Source: Stercorarius parasiticus
Taxonomy: Eukaryota; Chordata; Aves; Charadriiformes; Stercorariidae
NCBI GenBank assembly: GCA_013396915.1
Contig: VWZL01000559.1
Location: 133,267-197,266 of the forward strand
Reading direction: 5' to 3'
Length of the DNA stretch: 64,000 bases
Shown here: piece by piece, positions 1 through 62,600 of the stretch
How the letters are laid out: each line of letters starts with the position of its first letter
Position numbering within the stretch: the first letter of the stretch is position 1
Position numbers and translations under genes: made by a program
The notes under the pieces: model-generated
The model's database searches: none
What the model saw: the letters and a program-made list of their open reading frames with translations, nothing else
What the model was told of the DNA's origin: nothing

Positions 1-3000
1 TTAAACGTGAGACACAACCAGCATCTGGATCTAACTGAAATCAGATGAGCACAAAGCAGGGTTAATAATGCTTTAGCAGCTAAATTTTCTCTTCGTATCT
101 TCATTTCTTGTTTTTCTCCTTTCCAATCTTACTATTATGCATTGTGTTCACAAATGGTCAGGATACCTAGGAGAACCACTAGTACTGCCCTCAACTATTC
201 CTGGCTGAAAACCTAACGTAGTATAGCATTTTACCTCCTTGTTTTCTCTCTTATTTGCTGGATTCAGAAAAAACAAAATATGTCCCTAATTTGACTGATT
301 AGTTGTGCTTATGAGAACAAGTTGAACGAAGTCTTTGAATTTTATAAGAATCTTCGTGTTTCTTAAAGTAAAAGGGAGTATTTTAATAATTGAAGAAAGC
401 AGATATATTTGTCTCTTCTAGCAGGTTCTAGAGGAAGTAGTCAGAGAAGACCACAGATACAACTTTGTTCACCATGGGGGGAAAAAAAATTGTAATTAAA
501 ATCTCCAATTGCTATAAACCATTGTTGATGAATGCTAAAGTCAGGATGAATGCTTTCAGTAAATACATCTCCTTATTAGAATCATAGAATGGTTTGGGTT
601 AGAAGGGACCTTAAAGATCATCTAGTTCTAACTCCCCTGATATTCATAAAAATATCACAGGCTATTGTAATTTTTTACGTATTGTTCTGTTGCATTGTAG
701 AACATGTTGTATTAGATCAAACTGATCAGTGCTTTAAAGCAGAAGGAGACATGGGAGCCCCACAAAAATGAGATGGTTTAAGTCATAGGTCTTAAGATTC
801 TTTTTCTTTACTTTGTTTAACACGTATGGGAAATGGGAAAACTCAGAATGCCTTGAGGATAATCGTTCTGGTCTGCCAGTTTTCTTTTTGGGAGAATTGG
901 GAGAGCAATTTTTAAAAAAAAAATCTATGAAGGTTTGCACAGGTTACAAAAATCTGAAACAAACCAACCAAACCTTCCTTGACAGTAAATTTAAAACATA
1001 CGTGGAGTTTGTTTTGTCTCATTTCATTTGGCTTCCGTATCATTAGAGAAAGCCCTAGAAGGCTCATCAAGTTGATAGAATTGAAGAGTTCTCTGAAATA
1101 GTATACAGGTTCTAGGAGAATTTATCTGGAGCTAAGTAACTAAAGAAAAGATGAAGGTAATTTCTCAGAGTGACTGGGCCTACTATATTGTTAAACCAAT
1201 AAAGATAAAGATAAGTTATTGGCAGAGGCAGATCTTTGAAGATGGAGTGCTTGATTTTGGTGCAGGAGAGAGCACTAGTCAGGGCAGGAATTCAATGGTC
1301 GCTGTAAAGAGAAGAAGTAATGTAGGTACAGGGTTTTGGATATACATATGAGATTAATGTGGGAATCAGGAAAATCAACAAGATGGATGGAAAAAAAGGG
1401 ATGCTTCAGAAAGCAGGCAAACATAAAACCGTCCAGCATAACAATAGAAAGGTGCAAAGAGAGAAAAGACGAGGAGAAGTTTCTGTAGTTGCTTTTTCCC
1501 AAAGATAAAAAGGTGAAGTTTTTTGGTCAAAAGAAGTGATGTTTGTGATGTTTCAGAAAAAGTCAAATTTCTAGTCAGCTAGTCACATGAGGAAATGCAG
1601 TTGTTTTGCTAGCACAATAGTTTTATGTTTAAACAGGATATACTATGCAATTCAGAAAATCCATGTGTATTTTAATTTAAATTAAGATGAGGGAAGGAGC
1701 CTTTCAGGCATTAAAGGCATAAAAAATGTATGTCAACTTAAATCATAAAATATGCAGTGCAAATCTTAGTCTTATTTCAAAAATATTTTCAGATGTGAGA
1801 AACAAAATAAAAATGAAATCTGCCCTTTACTGGCAAAGATCAGGATATTATATTAGGGAAAAAAAGAGTACAAACGAATTAAAGAATAAAAGAAGTTGAA
1901 GGCATCTTGCATTACAAATCATATGATCTAAAGAGAAATTGCTAGGGAGTTACTCCTTTCCGTATGCCATGTAATATGAAGAGGTGAAAACTACAGTAGC
2001 ATTTGGAATTTGTTGAAAAACAAATGGTTGACATCCAGTGTTCTCTTCCAACCCCAGGTACATCTCTACTTATACAAGTAACCTAAAAATACTCTCTTGC
2101 CTGTGGGTATTTTTTGAAATGAAGACTTATAGCAATGATAAAGGAGATTTGCAGTGTCCTGTAATTTTCCCATAAGCAGGAAATCATTATTTATAGATAC
2201 CTCAAATGCTTTTGAATTCAGAAATCCAACAAATCTCATATAAAACAAGCTGCAAGTAATAGCCTCAATGTATCTAAATTGTTTGGATAAAAGCTGTATT
2301 TCCCTATATTGTTCAGATTCCAAGATAACAAGTTGTTAATCTCTCTAAGTTTTTTTTCAAAAGACAGAAGGCTAAGGCAAAGACCTATCACCAGGCAGTT
2401 TTCAAGAATAACCAGTAATTTTGAGTGTTTTGATGCTTGTATTTGAGATACCGTGGGCATGCATTTCAGAAGCGTAGGCACTGCCAGTTCTTTTTGCAAT
2501 ATGTGTACAGCACGGATAAAGATCAGGCTTGAAAGGTTTTCTTCTTTTTTAAGCAAAGTCCCCTTTGGGGAAGATTCTAGCTTTTCATAGATATGTTCAA
2601 GTATACACAGACTCTAGACTGTGCTGCTGATACAGTCAACTCCAATGTCAGTTCCGTCATCTGAGTTGTATTCAAATTTCAAATGAGTCAAATCTTGAAC
2701 CTATTAGGTTAGTTTTAGTAGGGGACAACATGTTCCCAAATTGTCCTATTGTCCATATGCCCCAGAGCAGCTCTGCTGGTCCATTGAGTGGGGCTTCGAA
2801 TAGGACTGCACAGAAAACTGTGTATGAGAGAGAGTTTGGAAAGATGCAAAAGCACGTGAAGTAGTGGTGTGTTTGTACAGACAGTTACTGTAGGACAACA
2901 GATGTGCTGGAAGTTTGACACTTCCTAAGGTTATGGCAGCTTTTTAATCTGCCTGTTCCTTGCAGCAGTGGTTAACACATTTAAATTTGTGCTCTGGTAA

Positions 3001-3663
3001 ATGGTAGAGGGGAAGAATCACTTCCTTCAGCATGCAGACTTTGAGAAGTGCTTTCCCTCCCATATATTTGGATATAAATCCAAATTTTTGTCTGTAAATG
3101 AAGACTACTTTGCTAATCTGTATGTTTTTACTTCATAGACCATTAAATGAAAAGAAATGTTTGAAGCAAAATAAAATCCTGAAGGCTGAGAATAAAGTGA
3201 AAATGCTGTTGTATTTTTCCTGAATGTTTTGGTATACATTGAAATGAGCATAATTTGAGATTTTTAAGTATGGAATGAGAGAGGGAAAAGGAAAAAAAAG
3301 AATTGGGCTAGTATGGGAATCAGTGAAAAGTGGTCTTGTTTTTCAAAGTTTTAGGACTGAAATTCTTCACGTGTGGACTTGCACTGGCCAGCTGGTACAC
3401 ATGTACTCTGAGATCGCAGCTGCCTCTTCATGTGTCTTTCTCGGTGTTGGTTTTTTTGGTTACTATCAATTTTATCAAGTCACATGTAAAATTAAGTGGA
3501 GTTGAGACTGCTTACTACTGTTTTGTAGGTATAAATCAGGATTTACCTACACAGGAAGTTTGAGTTGGGTGGGCTGGTATAAAATGAGAAACTGCAAATG
3601 CGTTGTTATGTTGTTGAAAACACTGTTAACCATGACCTCAATGTATTTTCTTTTTTCTTTAAG
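1..3663 (+). other. PREX2 intron (3' part) upstream of the first visible exon
   Basis: No convincing coding exon was found here, and the open frames are short and without recognisable content. The stretch is AT-rich and holds one short CR1 3' end near 579-645. The upstream partner exon of 3664 must end after the first base of a codon and presumably lies to the left of the window. A weak 31-nt candidate (2966-2996) is discussed under the rejected items. Confidence 0.6.
579..645 (-). repeat. CR1 LINE 3'-end fragment (antisense)
   Basis: The sequence from 'aatcatagaatggtttggg' through 'agaagggacc' to 'gatcatctagtt' matches the reverse complement of the CR1 3' terminus (octamer ATTCTATG side at the left). 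It is only about 65 bp and 5'-truncated, as is usual for avian CR1. It sits in a PREX2 intron. Confidence 0.8.
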
Positions 3664-54321
<50,658 letters not shown>

Positions 54322-54424
54322 GGAGGACTGCTTCAGAAAATAATCCAATAGTGGCCTTTAGGATACTGGGACTGCATGACAAGATCTAACTGCACTATAG
54401 CAGTATGTGCCTGGGGCTTTGCTA

Positions 54425-54430
54425 AATAAA
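54425..54430 (+). terminator. Possible proximal poly(A) signal AATAAA
   Basis: AATAAA runs straight into a genomic A tract about 100 bp after the stop. Usage is uncertain, and the A tract would cause internal priming in oligo-dT libraries. Confidence 0.3.
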
Positions 54431-55562
54431 AAAAAAAAACCCAGCCTTTACTCAGGATAAAGAAAGAAATACCCTAAGTATTCTCCATTGGCATTGAAAA
54501 ATGGCTTCCAAAAAAGCATTTCTGGAATCTGTGCACTCTGACCTTACACTAGTAGAACAGGAATCTTCCTTTGGAATTTTACACTGGAATCAGATTTATT
54601 TGATGTGTCTTGTTCAGCCACACAATAGGTATAGCCAGCAGCTTGAAAACAAATGTCTTGTTCAGAGAGAATGACTTCACTTGTCCACTATACAGAATGT
54701 CTTCTTGTGGAAGGAATAAACACCTAGATAAACTAGGCTTGACAATGAGCATGAACTTCCTGTAGAGCCCTTTGCACTGATAATCCCTTTTTTCCTGTCA
54801 CCATCGTAATTTCTCGGAACGATGATGTTACTGTTTCAAGGATACAATGTAAGTGAGGTTTAAAAATGGAAAACTCATCTCAGAATTGTGTTTAATGGCT
54901 GCAGGCAGACTGCTGCTATGAACGTATTAATCAGCTTGTAATCAGTAAACTCAGCCGTGTGTTAAGCAGTCTGTTGTCATACTGCTAAAGAAGGAATACC
55001 TATATGGCATCTGAGGTGAAGTTTTGCCCTTTTTCAGTTGCCCCTATAATGAAGGAGAAGAAGGGTGAGTCTGATCTTCATCCATAGTTTGACTGAATTT
55101 CAGACTCTGGCTAATGGATGTTTTGCATTATTGCGCCTCTGCATTTCAGAGTTTTCCAGAGTTGTGTATATTCTTGTATGGGACTATACTAGCAAAAGGG
55201 GAGGATGAGGCAGTTTTGCTATGTTTAACTGGAAATGCCTGTGGTTTAAGTTGAAGTGTAGTTTGGGGGTTTGATGTTTTATGCTACCATTTCCTGTATT
55301 TTGTCAGAATTGTTTTGTATAGCGTTGCAGTTCTTTGGAGTGGTAATTGTTATAGATTTATTCTGAAATTGTACTGAGTATTTAGAGGGCCCAGGGAAAA
55401 TGTATCTGTGTTTGCTGTTCTTTTGTCCAAAAGAATTTTCAAATAAAATGCCCCCAAATGAGGTTTCATATGTGAACACATTAAAACAAAAACTATATTC
55501 TGAAATAGTTCTACCTGTAGCGATAGCTACGCATTCTATTAGAACAGGACATATACTGTCTG

Positions 55563-55568
55563 AATAAA
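55563..55568 (+). terminator. Possible alternative poly(A) signal AATAAA
   Basis: AATAAA followed within 15 bp by a T-rich tract ('tttatttttttg'), about 1.24 kb after the stop. It could give a short 3' UTR isoform. Confidence 0.35.
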
Positions 55569-55903
55569 ATTTATTTTTTTGTACAACAGCGACCTATAGT
55601 TATGCTGTAGAAATCAAACCTCACAACGTAATTGTTGCATATTATCTAATTATTTATGAAATCTTCAACAAATGTATTAATCCACAATGAAATGAGAGTT
55701 CAAAATGAGCTACACTCTTACAGAGAGTGGTTTTTATATAGGATATCTAGGGGACTTGTTACTTTTCTCCAAAGGAGGAATTAGAGCTCCTACCTTTTTC
55801 AGTATTCTTAATGTTTTTACACAGACTTTAACTTTGCTAAGAAAATAAATATTTTTATATATCCACAGATATATATGTCTGCACATATACGTGAGTTTCA
55901 ATA

Positions 55904-55911
55904 TGTATATA
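55904..55911 (+). promoter_or_regulatory. Pumilio-type element TGTATATA
   Basis: Matches UGUANAUA inside the inferred 3' UTR. The surroundings are very AT-rich, so chance occurrence is possible. Confidence 0.35.
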
Positions 55912-58004
55912 TTTATGTAGTCATATCAATTACCGGTCCAAATTTAAATATAGAATGTCTGCCTTAAACTGTGACAAAGACATGCATAATGAACACGTCA
56001 GTAACAATTTCTCCTTTGTGCTTTGAAGTTTACACTCTTTCATAGTTACTGGAAGCTGTGGGACTATCATCTTTTTGATTAAAAAGCAAAACAAAACCAG
56101 AAAACAAAGTTTTACTCTCTAGAAACTTACTGTTTTTGTCTAGGATGACCTAATGCTTGTACATCAGAATGAGTCACGATTTCTATAGTTGCTATTCTAG
56201 TCATAATCTCATACTTTTGGATGTGTTTTTTTCAGAGAGGCAGTATTAGCTAGGGTAATTCCCGCTCCAGGCAAAAGCGCCAAAAACGTTTCCGTTTCTG
56301 CTTGTTCAGACATCGGGAGTACAGAGAAGCCGTAACCTCCTCATGCCAAGGATGGTGCTGGTGTCAGCCCCGGCTGCGAGCTCCCATCTTCCTGTGAGAT
56401 TTGCCCATGGGAGTTTTGGTTTTATACTATGAGGCAAGTCAGCCGTCAGCTGCGCGGAGCTGCTAATCCTCTATAACATAAAATAACCTAGAGGACAAAA
56501 TCTGTTGCATGCGTACACGTTATCGCAACTAGTCATCACTATTTTTTTTTATTGCATTGAAAATGGTAGGAGTGCAAATATGCCAAAATAGTCTCCCTGT
56601 ATAATACGGTAGCTGTCTAATTCATCTCGTTGTTGAAAGCGAGGGGTAATAGGCATTTGTTAACACAGAGGGACAAATAGTTACGAGCCAGTCATTGGAT
56701 CAAATTCTTTCACTACTGTTTCATGGCTTGACCTCTTGATTTTGTATCTAATTTTTGGTTCTTTATGCCTTTTTTCACCTCCAGAGTTAGTTTTCAAAAA
56801 TTTATATAGCACTGTGAGCTTCATTGGTGACCGATGCTGCAAAATAACATACCTGTTTAGCCTGGCATCAAAGGGTCTGAGAAGCTTAAGCCCTAGTTTT
56901 CTGGGATTACAGGTAGCACGTACAGATAGGTTTTCCAGAGGAAACTGGGCTTAAATGACCCACTGTCTATGGAAAGTGGGTGCCTAATGTCTCAATTCCC
57001 TTCAAAAGCCAGTGTTGGCTTGAAACATTGTGCAACTTTTCAAAGGCCTTTTCTTTTCCCTATGTTTTCAGAGCACGCTGCGCGTTCTAACACATCTGGC
57101 TTCTAATAACATTAGATGGACATTTCAGAAGTCCATTCTTAAATTATAGATTTACACTTTTGCATTATTAAAGCTCTTTATCTTGTTTGGTATATGTAGA
57201 GGATGTATTTGTTCCTTATGCAAGGTGCACTTGCAGAGTGAAAAAAAAAAAAAAATCCATTCTCATCACAGTAGGTTCATCCTCTCATAAATTTTTAGAC
57301 TTACAGACGACAAGAAGAGATGACCAAGAGTGATGATTTACAAGAACTGTAACACCCATAGCTTGTTAAATCTTTGCTTCTACAGCAACAGATTATGCAG
57401 CCTGTTTTTACAACAATGTGTTGTACTGGTTTAGGGAAAGCATTCTCTATGTTACTTTACTTTTTCATCCATGACAAGTGTAATTCTTCTGGGAATAAAT
57501 TCAAGGATCTAGAGACATACATTACCAAATACCGACTGCCATGATTCAGTGATAGTCTATGGGGGATGTACAGGAGATTGAACAGCTAGGAAGGGAGGGT
57601 TAAGCGCCAAGGAACAGTTAAGTTGCCATAGGCTTCATACTTCGAGAAACTTACATTTTGATTTTAAGGTAGAGCTGATGATGTTGTCCTATCTTTGTAA
57701 CCATCATCTATGAATAATAGGATGCTAAACAGTCTTTAATCTATGAAATGAGCATTGATTCAGTCTAATTCCCCAAATTAAGTATTTTATAACACCTATT
57801 TTCCTTGCAGATTGTAAATTAATACAAAAACATATATATTCCGGTTTCTAAGAGTCAAACGTTTTTGTGTTTAGGGATCCATTTTAAAGTAAATATTCCT
57901 GCTATCAGCTGAACCAACCAACCAATTTTATGTCCATTGAGATAGTTGCAATCTTCAGGGGCACTTTAGATAGCTTTCACCGGGTTTTAGCAAGTGCATC
58001 AGTA

Positions 58005-58036
58005 TTTTGTTTGTTTGTTTCTTATTTGTTTGTTTT
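58005..58036. repeat. (TTTG)n tract in 3' UTR
   Basis: TTTG units with one interruption ('cttatttg'). Confidence 0.8.
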
Positions 58037-58256
58037 AATGTAATCAACAGTGGTCAGAACTGCTCTTCTGCTGTTTTAGAGCCAAAACAATTAAACTTAA
58101 GTTGACGAGGATTTATTGTAATCATACTTCATTTCATTTGTTAGAATCCCCTAATGGAAAAAAAAAAAGAAACCGTTTTATTGATCTGTTTTTAGCCAGA
58201 GAAATTCACAAGCAAACCAGTGACTTTTCTGTTTTATTAATTCATTGTCAGATGTA

Positions 58257-58289
58257 GTGTGTGTGTATGTGTGTGTATATATATATATA
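58257..58289. repeat. (TG)n(TA)n microsatellite in 3' UTR
   Basis: About 33 bp of TG repeats passing into TA repeats. It includes a TGTATATA match at 58274-58281. Confidence 0.9.
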
Positions 58290-58745
58290 AATTGACAATT
58301 GCCTGAATGTGAGTATACACATCATGGTTAAGCATGAAACTCAAAAAAGAAAAGTATCTTTCATTTATTTTCATTTAAGTTGTGAAATCGGTAACTGTAG
58401 TATATATACATATTGTTCCATACTCGTTACTTTACAGCTACTTCATGGATACGTGTGCCAGCATTTTACGCATGTTTTGCACCATTTTTGTTTAACACTA
58501 TGAAAAGAAGAGAGTTTCTCAAGCTAATGCATTGCCTTATGTATTTTATCTCTGTACTTGTTGATAAATGCAGGTAGTGCTTTTCTAATTGTACTCCAGC
58601 AGTACACTGGCATTGGTAAATGAGATGCACAGTACATACCTGTCTCAGGATACCTGGATTTTTCAGCATTAGGTTTTGGAGTATAAAAAGATACTGAACT
58701 CATATTTTTGTATGCTGACACTTGTGTAGGTTTTTTTATATATAC

Positions 58746-58753
58746 TGTATATA
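58746..58753 (+). promoter_or_regulatory. Pumilio-type element TGTATATA
   Basis: Exact UGUANAUA match in the distal 3' UTR, within 'ctgtatatatc'. Confidence 0.4.
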
Positions 58754-59188
58754 TCAATCAAGTTTTCCTAAAGAAAACGTATTATTTGGAATGTTTCCCT
58801 TTTCCTGCTAGAAGACGTGGGTTTATGTTTTCTTGTTATGTATGTATAAATGAATATACAGCATGCACAGTCGTGCAGATGTTAACACCGGCAAGAAGTT
58901 TCAGATTGTCCAGAGGCCAATCAAGTAGGCATTTCTTACGTTCTTCTCTAGAAATAACATCTCCATGCTAAAAATCCTGTATGGCTAGAATGGAACTACT
59001 TTAGAAATAATTTTTGCTTCAGTTTGAAAGTCCAACGGAGTGTTCGAAGTAGCCGGGACGTTTCTGCAAGTACTTCAATTTGGACTTTCATGGGAATATC
59101 CACAACATCTTTTGTATGTGTGTGTGTCCTATCTGTACCATGCGCCAGATTTAAAAGACTAAGCAGCCTTATTAACTTTTTAACACCC

Positions 59189-59196
59189 TGTATATA
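59189..59196 (+). promoter_or_regulatory. Pumilio-type element TGTATATA
   Basis: Exact UGUANAUA match in the distal 3' UTR, within 'ccctgtatatagtg', about 440 bp before the main poly(A) signal. It is not inside a simple repeat. Confidence 0.45.
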
Positions 59197-59637
59197 GTGT
59201 ATGTATTTGGTTATACCTGTGTTACCCTTTAAAAATGAACTTAATTTCTGCATTGAGTATTGCACACGTTTTTCAAATGAAGAATATATTGTCTCATTAA
59301 GCACAAGAGAGCATTACTGCTTTGAAATATTATGTATAAGTACAGCCATACACAGAATCTCTCGGTGAGCTTTTGTTTGAAAACAGTCAAACTAGCAGCT
59401 CTGTGGGTAGTTGAGTTTGTTAGAAGTAACCTTAGGAATTTAATGTTAAATATCCTTGAAATATGGATTTAAATTACTTTTCCCTTTTTTGTAAAGTGCC
59501 TGTGTAGCATATATAGCAGTTGCCATGTTGATTATGGGTTAAACTAATACTGTGTACTTTTAGATCTAGGGTTTATTTTTTTAGTCCACGTATTAAAGAC
59601 TGGAATGGTAACAATGTATTACAAAATGTCAGACAGC

Positions 59638-59643
59638 AATAAA
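59638..59643 (+). terminator. PREX2: Likely main poly(A) signal of PREX2 (AATAAA)
   Basis: AATAAA within 'cagcaataaaacc'. Cleavage is expected 15-30 bp on, followed by T/GT-rich sequence ('ctctttatttgtaag', 'ttttggggagtttgg'). The downstream sequence changes in character and shows no further UTR-like features. Confidence 0.65.
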
Positions 59644-59660
59644 ACCATTCATAATATGGC

Positions 59661-62600
59661 CACTGCAAATCTCTTTATTTGTAAGCAAGACATAAGTTTT
59701 GGGGAGTTTGGAGGGGGTCTTTAACCTTTTCAGTATGTCTGCTCTAGGAATTCTGCTGCAGGAGAATAGAAATTAAACTTCCAGAAATGTGTGTTTGTAA
59801 AAGGAATCTTTTTTTGAGAATCCAGGCCCAGTCTAGGTTCATTGCTGACAGTTAAACTATGTCTTTATCACCAAGTGGAAAACTGAAGCCTGCATGACCA
59901 GTAGTCCCTGGCTGTGGGCAGCTGTATTTTGTGAAGGCTGGAAGAAGGGAGACAGGCATGAAAATCCCTTTCTGGCCCCATGGTGCCATTACTGACCCAC
60001 AAAGGTCCAAAACATCCATGGTTTCTGGCATCCCCTTGTCGGAAGTATGAAGTGGTCGTCATCTGTTTACTGCTGTGCATGAGGATAATCTGATGAGCGT
60101 AATGCGGAGTGTTGTACTTCCTTTGCTAAAGAAACTCCTACAAATGACTGATCCTTTAGAGGGACTGGGAACTTGCTCATAGCTACTGCTGAGATGCCAG
60201 GGATTTGAGGAGTTGCACTGAATGTTTCATAGGACTGAAAGCTGATGAAGTATTAGACCTTCCTGAGCAGTTATCTCTATTTGAAAGAAATTTTGATTTC
60301 TACATGGTTGTGATCAAGATCAAAAAGGGACAGTGTGGTCAGGACCAAAAGCAACTACAATGGTTTTGTAAAATCCCTTTTCTTTTCCATGTTCTTCTAG
60401 CAGGGAGGAGGGTGAGGATGAAAGTTTTTCTGGATAGCTAGACTTCAACAGAGAGATATTTACTTTTTTTAATTTCTTTTTTCTCTATCATAAGCATTCC
60501 TCTCTCCATAATTTTGTGAAGGAAGGCAGTATGGAATTTTGGGTTAGTATTAAGAAGCAGAAGTGACCAGATCATTTCAAATATGGCCTGCTTTTCTACC
60601 ATCTTTTTTTCAGTGCTCATTTCTGTGGTCTTGACCAGTGGCCACGTATACATCAGAAATAAAGTCCAAAGAATCACAAATTGCTTTCTTGATCAGTGTA
60701 TGCAATAGGAATAAATAGTACTTTGAAACAACTTCTGAGAAAGATATCAGTTATACCATGGTAGCACTTGAGTGTTGTCCAGTAATTTCTCATTTTCATG
60801 AGAAAGTACTGCTATCATCGTAATTTGAATGTCAAAATGTCTGCCAATGGACTTGCTACACTTGCATGTCAGAGGTCATATGAGGCACAGTGTGAGTCCA
60901 CGATTCGAAACAGATAATATAGCTTTGCCTCACGTCAAAGTATGCGTCAGCTAATCTTTGGAAGTTAAGACAGACACTTCCTTTTAAATGTTACTCATAA
61001 ACTTACTTTTACTATGTATTTGATTGCCTTTTTTTTTTATTTTTATGGCTCATTATGTCTTGCAGAAACAGGATAGATGATGCTCGTACTTTGCTTATAC
61101 TAATGAAGTGGAATTGCTAACAATTACTTCATTCTTGCTTGTAGAAATATTAATTCTCTGAAACTGCTTTCCCAGATAGTACTTGATTCTCTGTGCCCCA
61201 TTTCTGCATACGTTTTCTTCTGTGGAGCTGCCAGGGTCCTGAGGGCACTAACAATCCCTAATTGCCCCAGCCAGACTCACCCATGCAGCTGTTCGCCACA
61301 GTCCTGGGCCCTGATCTTGGCTCCAGCCTCGTCTCCCGGTTGGACTTTGAAACCTGTGTTACGGATAGCTTTGTCTTTAGTCCCATCTTCTGCTGTATCT
61401 GGATGGACCCTGCACCCGATTCAATATTTCATCTTGTCTGATGATCCCTGGATGTCAGCAGAGCCTGTTGTCACCCTAGTCTTGCCAGGGGGAGGCCACT
61501 GGGCTGTGTTCACCCACAGGTCCTGGCTTGTCCTCCCTTGGGGAGTGGACCCGCGCTTGCTGCTCCCTGAGAGGAACGTCCAGTGCTGGTACAGGTTCTG
61601 CCATGTCTAGCATACTACTGGCCTGTGTTGCATTAAAGCAGATTAATGGATTAGTGTGCTGTTGCGGGGAAAAATGCCCGTTTCCAGTCACAATGCAGAG
61701 GGGAGGTCTCTTCCATTGGTTTTAATCTTGGGACTAAGGGTAGCATCTAAAATCCTATATAGCCCTAATTTGGCGAAAAGATTTGAAAATGCATCTCTGG
61801 AACCTGACAGGACCGGGGTGGGGGGAGAGTGGGGAAGACACTGGTTATGGAGAAAGAGTGCAAGACAAGAGAAGTGCTGAGCAGTGTCAACAGAGCAATG
61901 AAATATCCTGAAGATCTGACTTCAACTTTTCCAAGTATTTAGCACAGTTGATACGTTATTAAAGAACTGCGTCCTTTTGAGAAGACTTAATGTAAATTCT
62001 TATGATTTTGACTTACATCCAGAACTTTTTTAAAAGTTCGAGGTTTTAGCCAGTCATGTTTTGTTCTTGTTATTTAGATTTCTTTATCAGGGCAGGAGGG
62101 ATTTTAACATCCAGAATAAATAATTGGTGTCTTTCCTTGTGAAGCATAACAGCCTCTAAAAGTAGGAGGAAATTGTACTGGATATATTCTGGGAACATAA
62201 TCAAATATAAGGAACACCAATAGGTTTTGATTCTGCTTTCATTTAAATGAATAACCAAATTTTCATCGACTACAGAGAATGAATCCATAATACTGGGGCT
62301 ATTATGCCAGAACCGGACTAGCTTGAATGCTTGTCAATGTGTTTAGGTCACCTAATTAATGAAACTGTTCATGTCTCAAGACAGAAAGCTTGCCTGGAAA
62401 TGAGAAGCAGACCACATGTAATCAATGAGGTTTTGTCATCAACCAGCCATACAGTAGGTCTAATCAAACCAATACAGGGCATGATTGCAAGCAAATGAAC
62501 ATCAGTACTGCATTAACTAAAGTCAGTGCATCATCGTGAAAGTTAATGACAAAGTATCATCAGCCAGATGATGAGAGAAATAATGGGTGATCCCAAACAG

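Larger units (their letters stand above)
54322..59660 (+). other. PREX2: PREX2 3' untranslated region (~5.3 kb)
   Basis: The stretch runs from the stop codon to a canonical AATAAA at 59638-59643 followed by a GT-rich tract. It has no splice-supported coding sequence and no recognisable CR1, in contrast to the introns. A 3' UTR of about 5 kb agrees with what I know of long mammalian PREX2 transcripts. Alternative AATAAA sites occur at 54425, 54715, 55442, 55563, 55844 and 57494. The end point is inferred. Confidence 0.7.

Noticed and set aside
421..480. Open stretch after 'ctcttctag' reading QVLEEVVREDHRYNFVHHG
   Set aside because: It looks exon-like, but there is no usable GT donor before the poly-A stretch, and the peptide is not recognised.
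2966..2996. Possible 31-nt PREX2 exon between 'ccttgcag' and 'gtaaat', with phase compatible with the exon at 3664
   Set aside because: The peptide (QWLTHLNLCS) is not one I can match to P-Rex proteins, and a 31-nt exon with decent splice sites can arise by chance. Alignment to chicken PREX2 mRNA would settle it.
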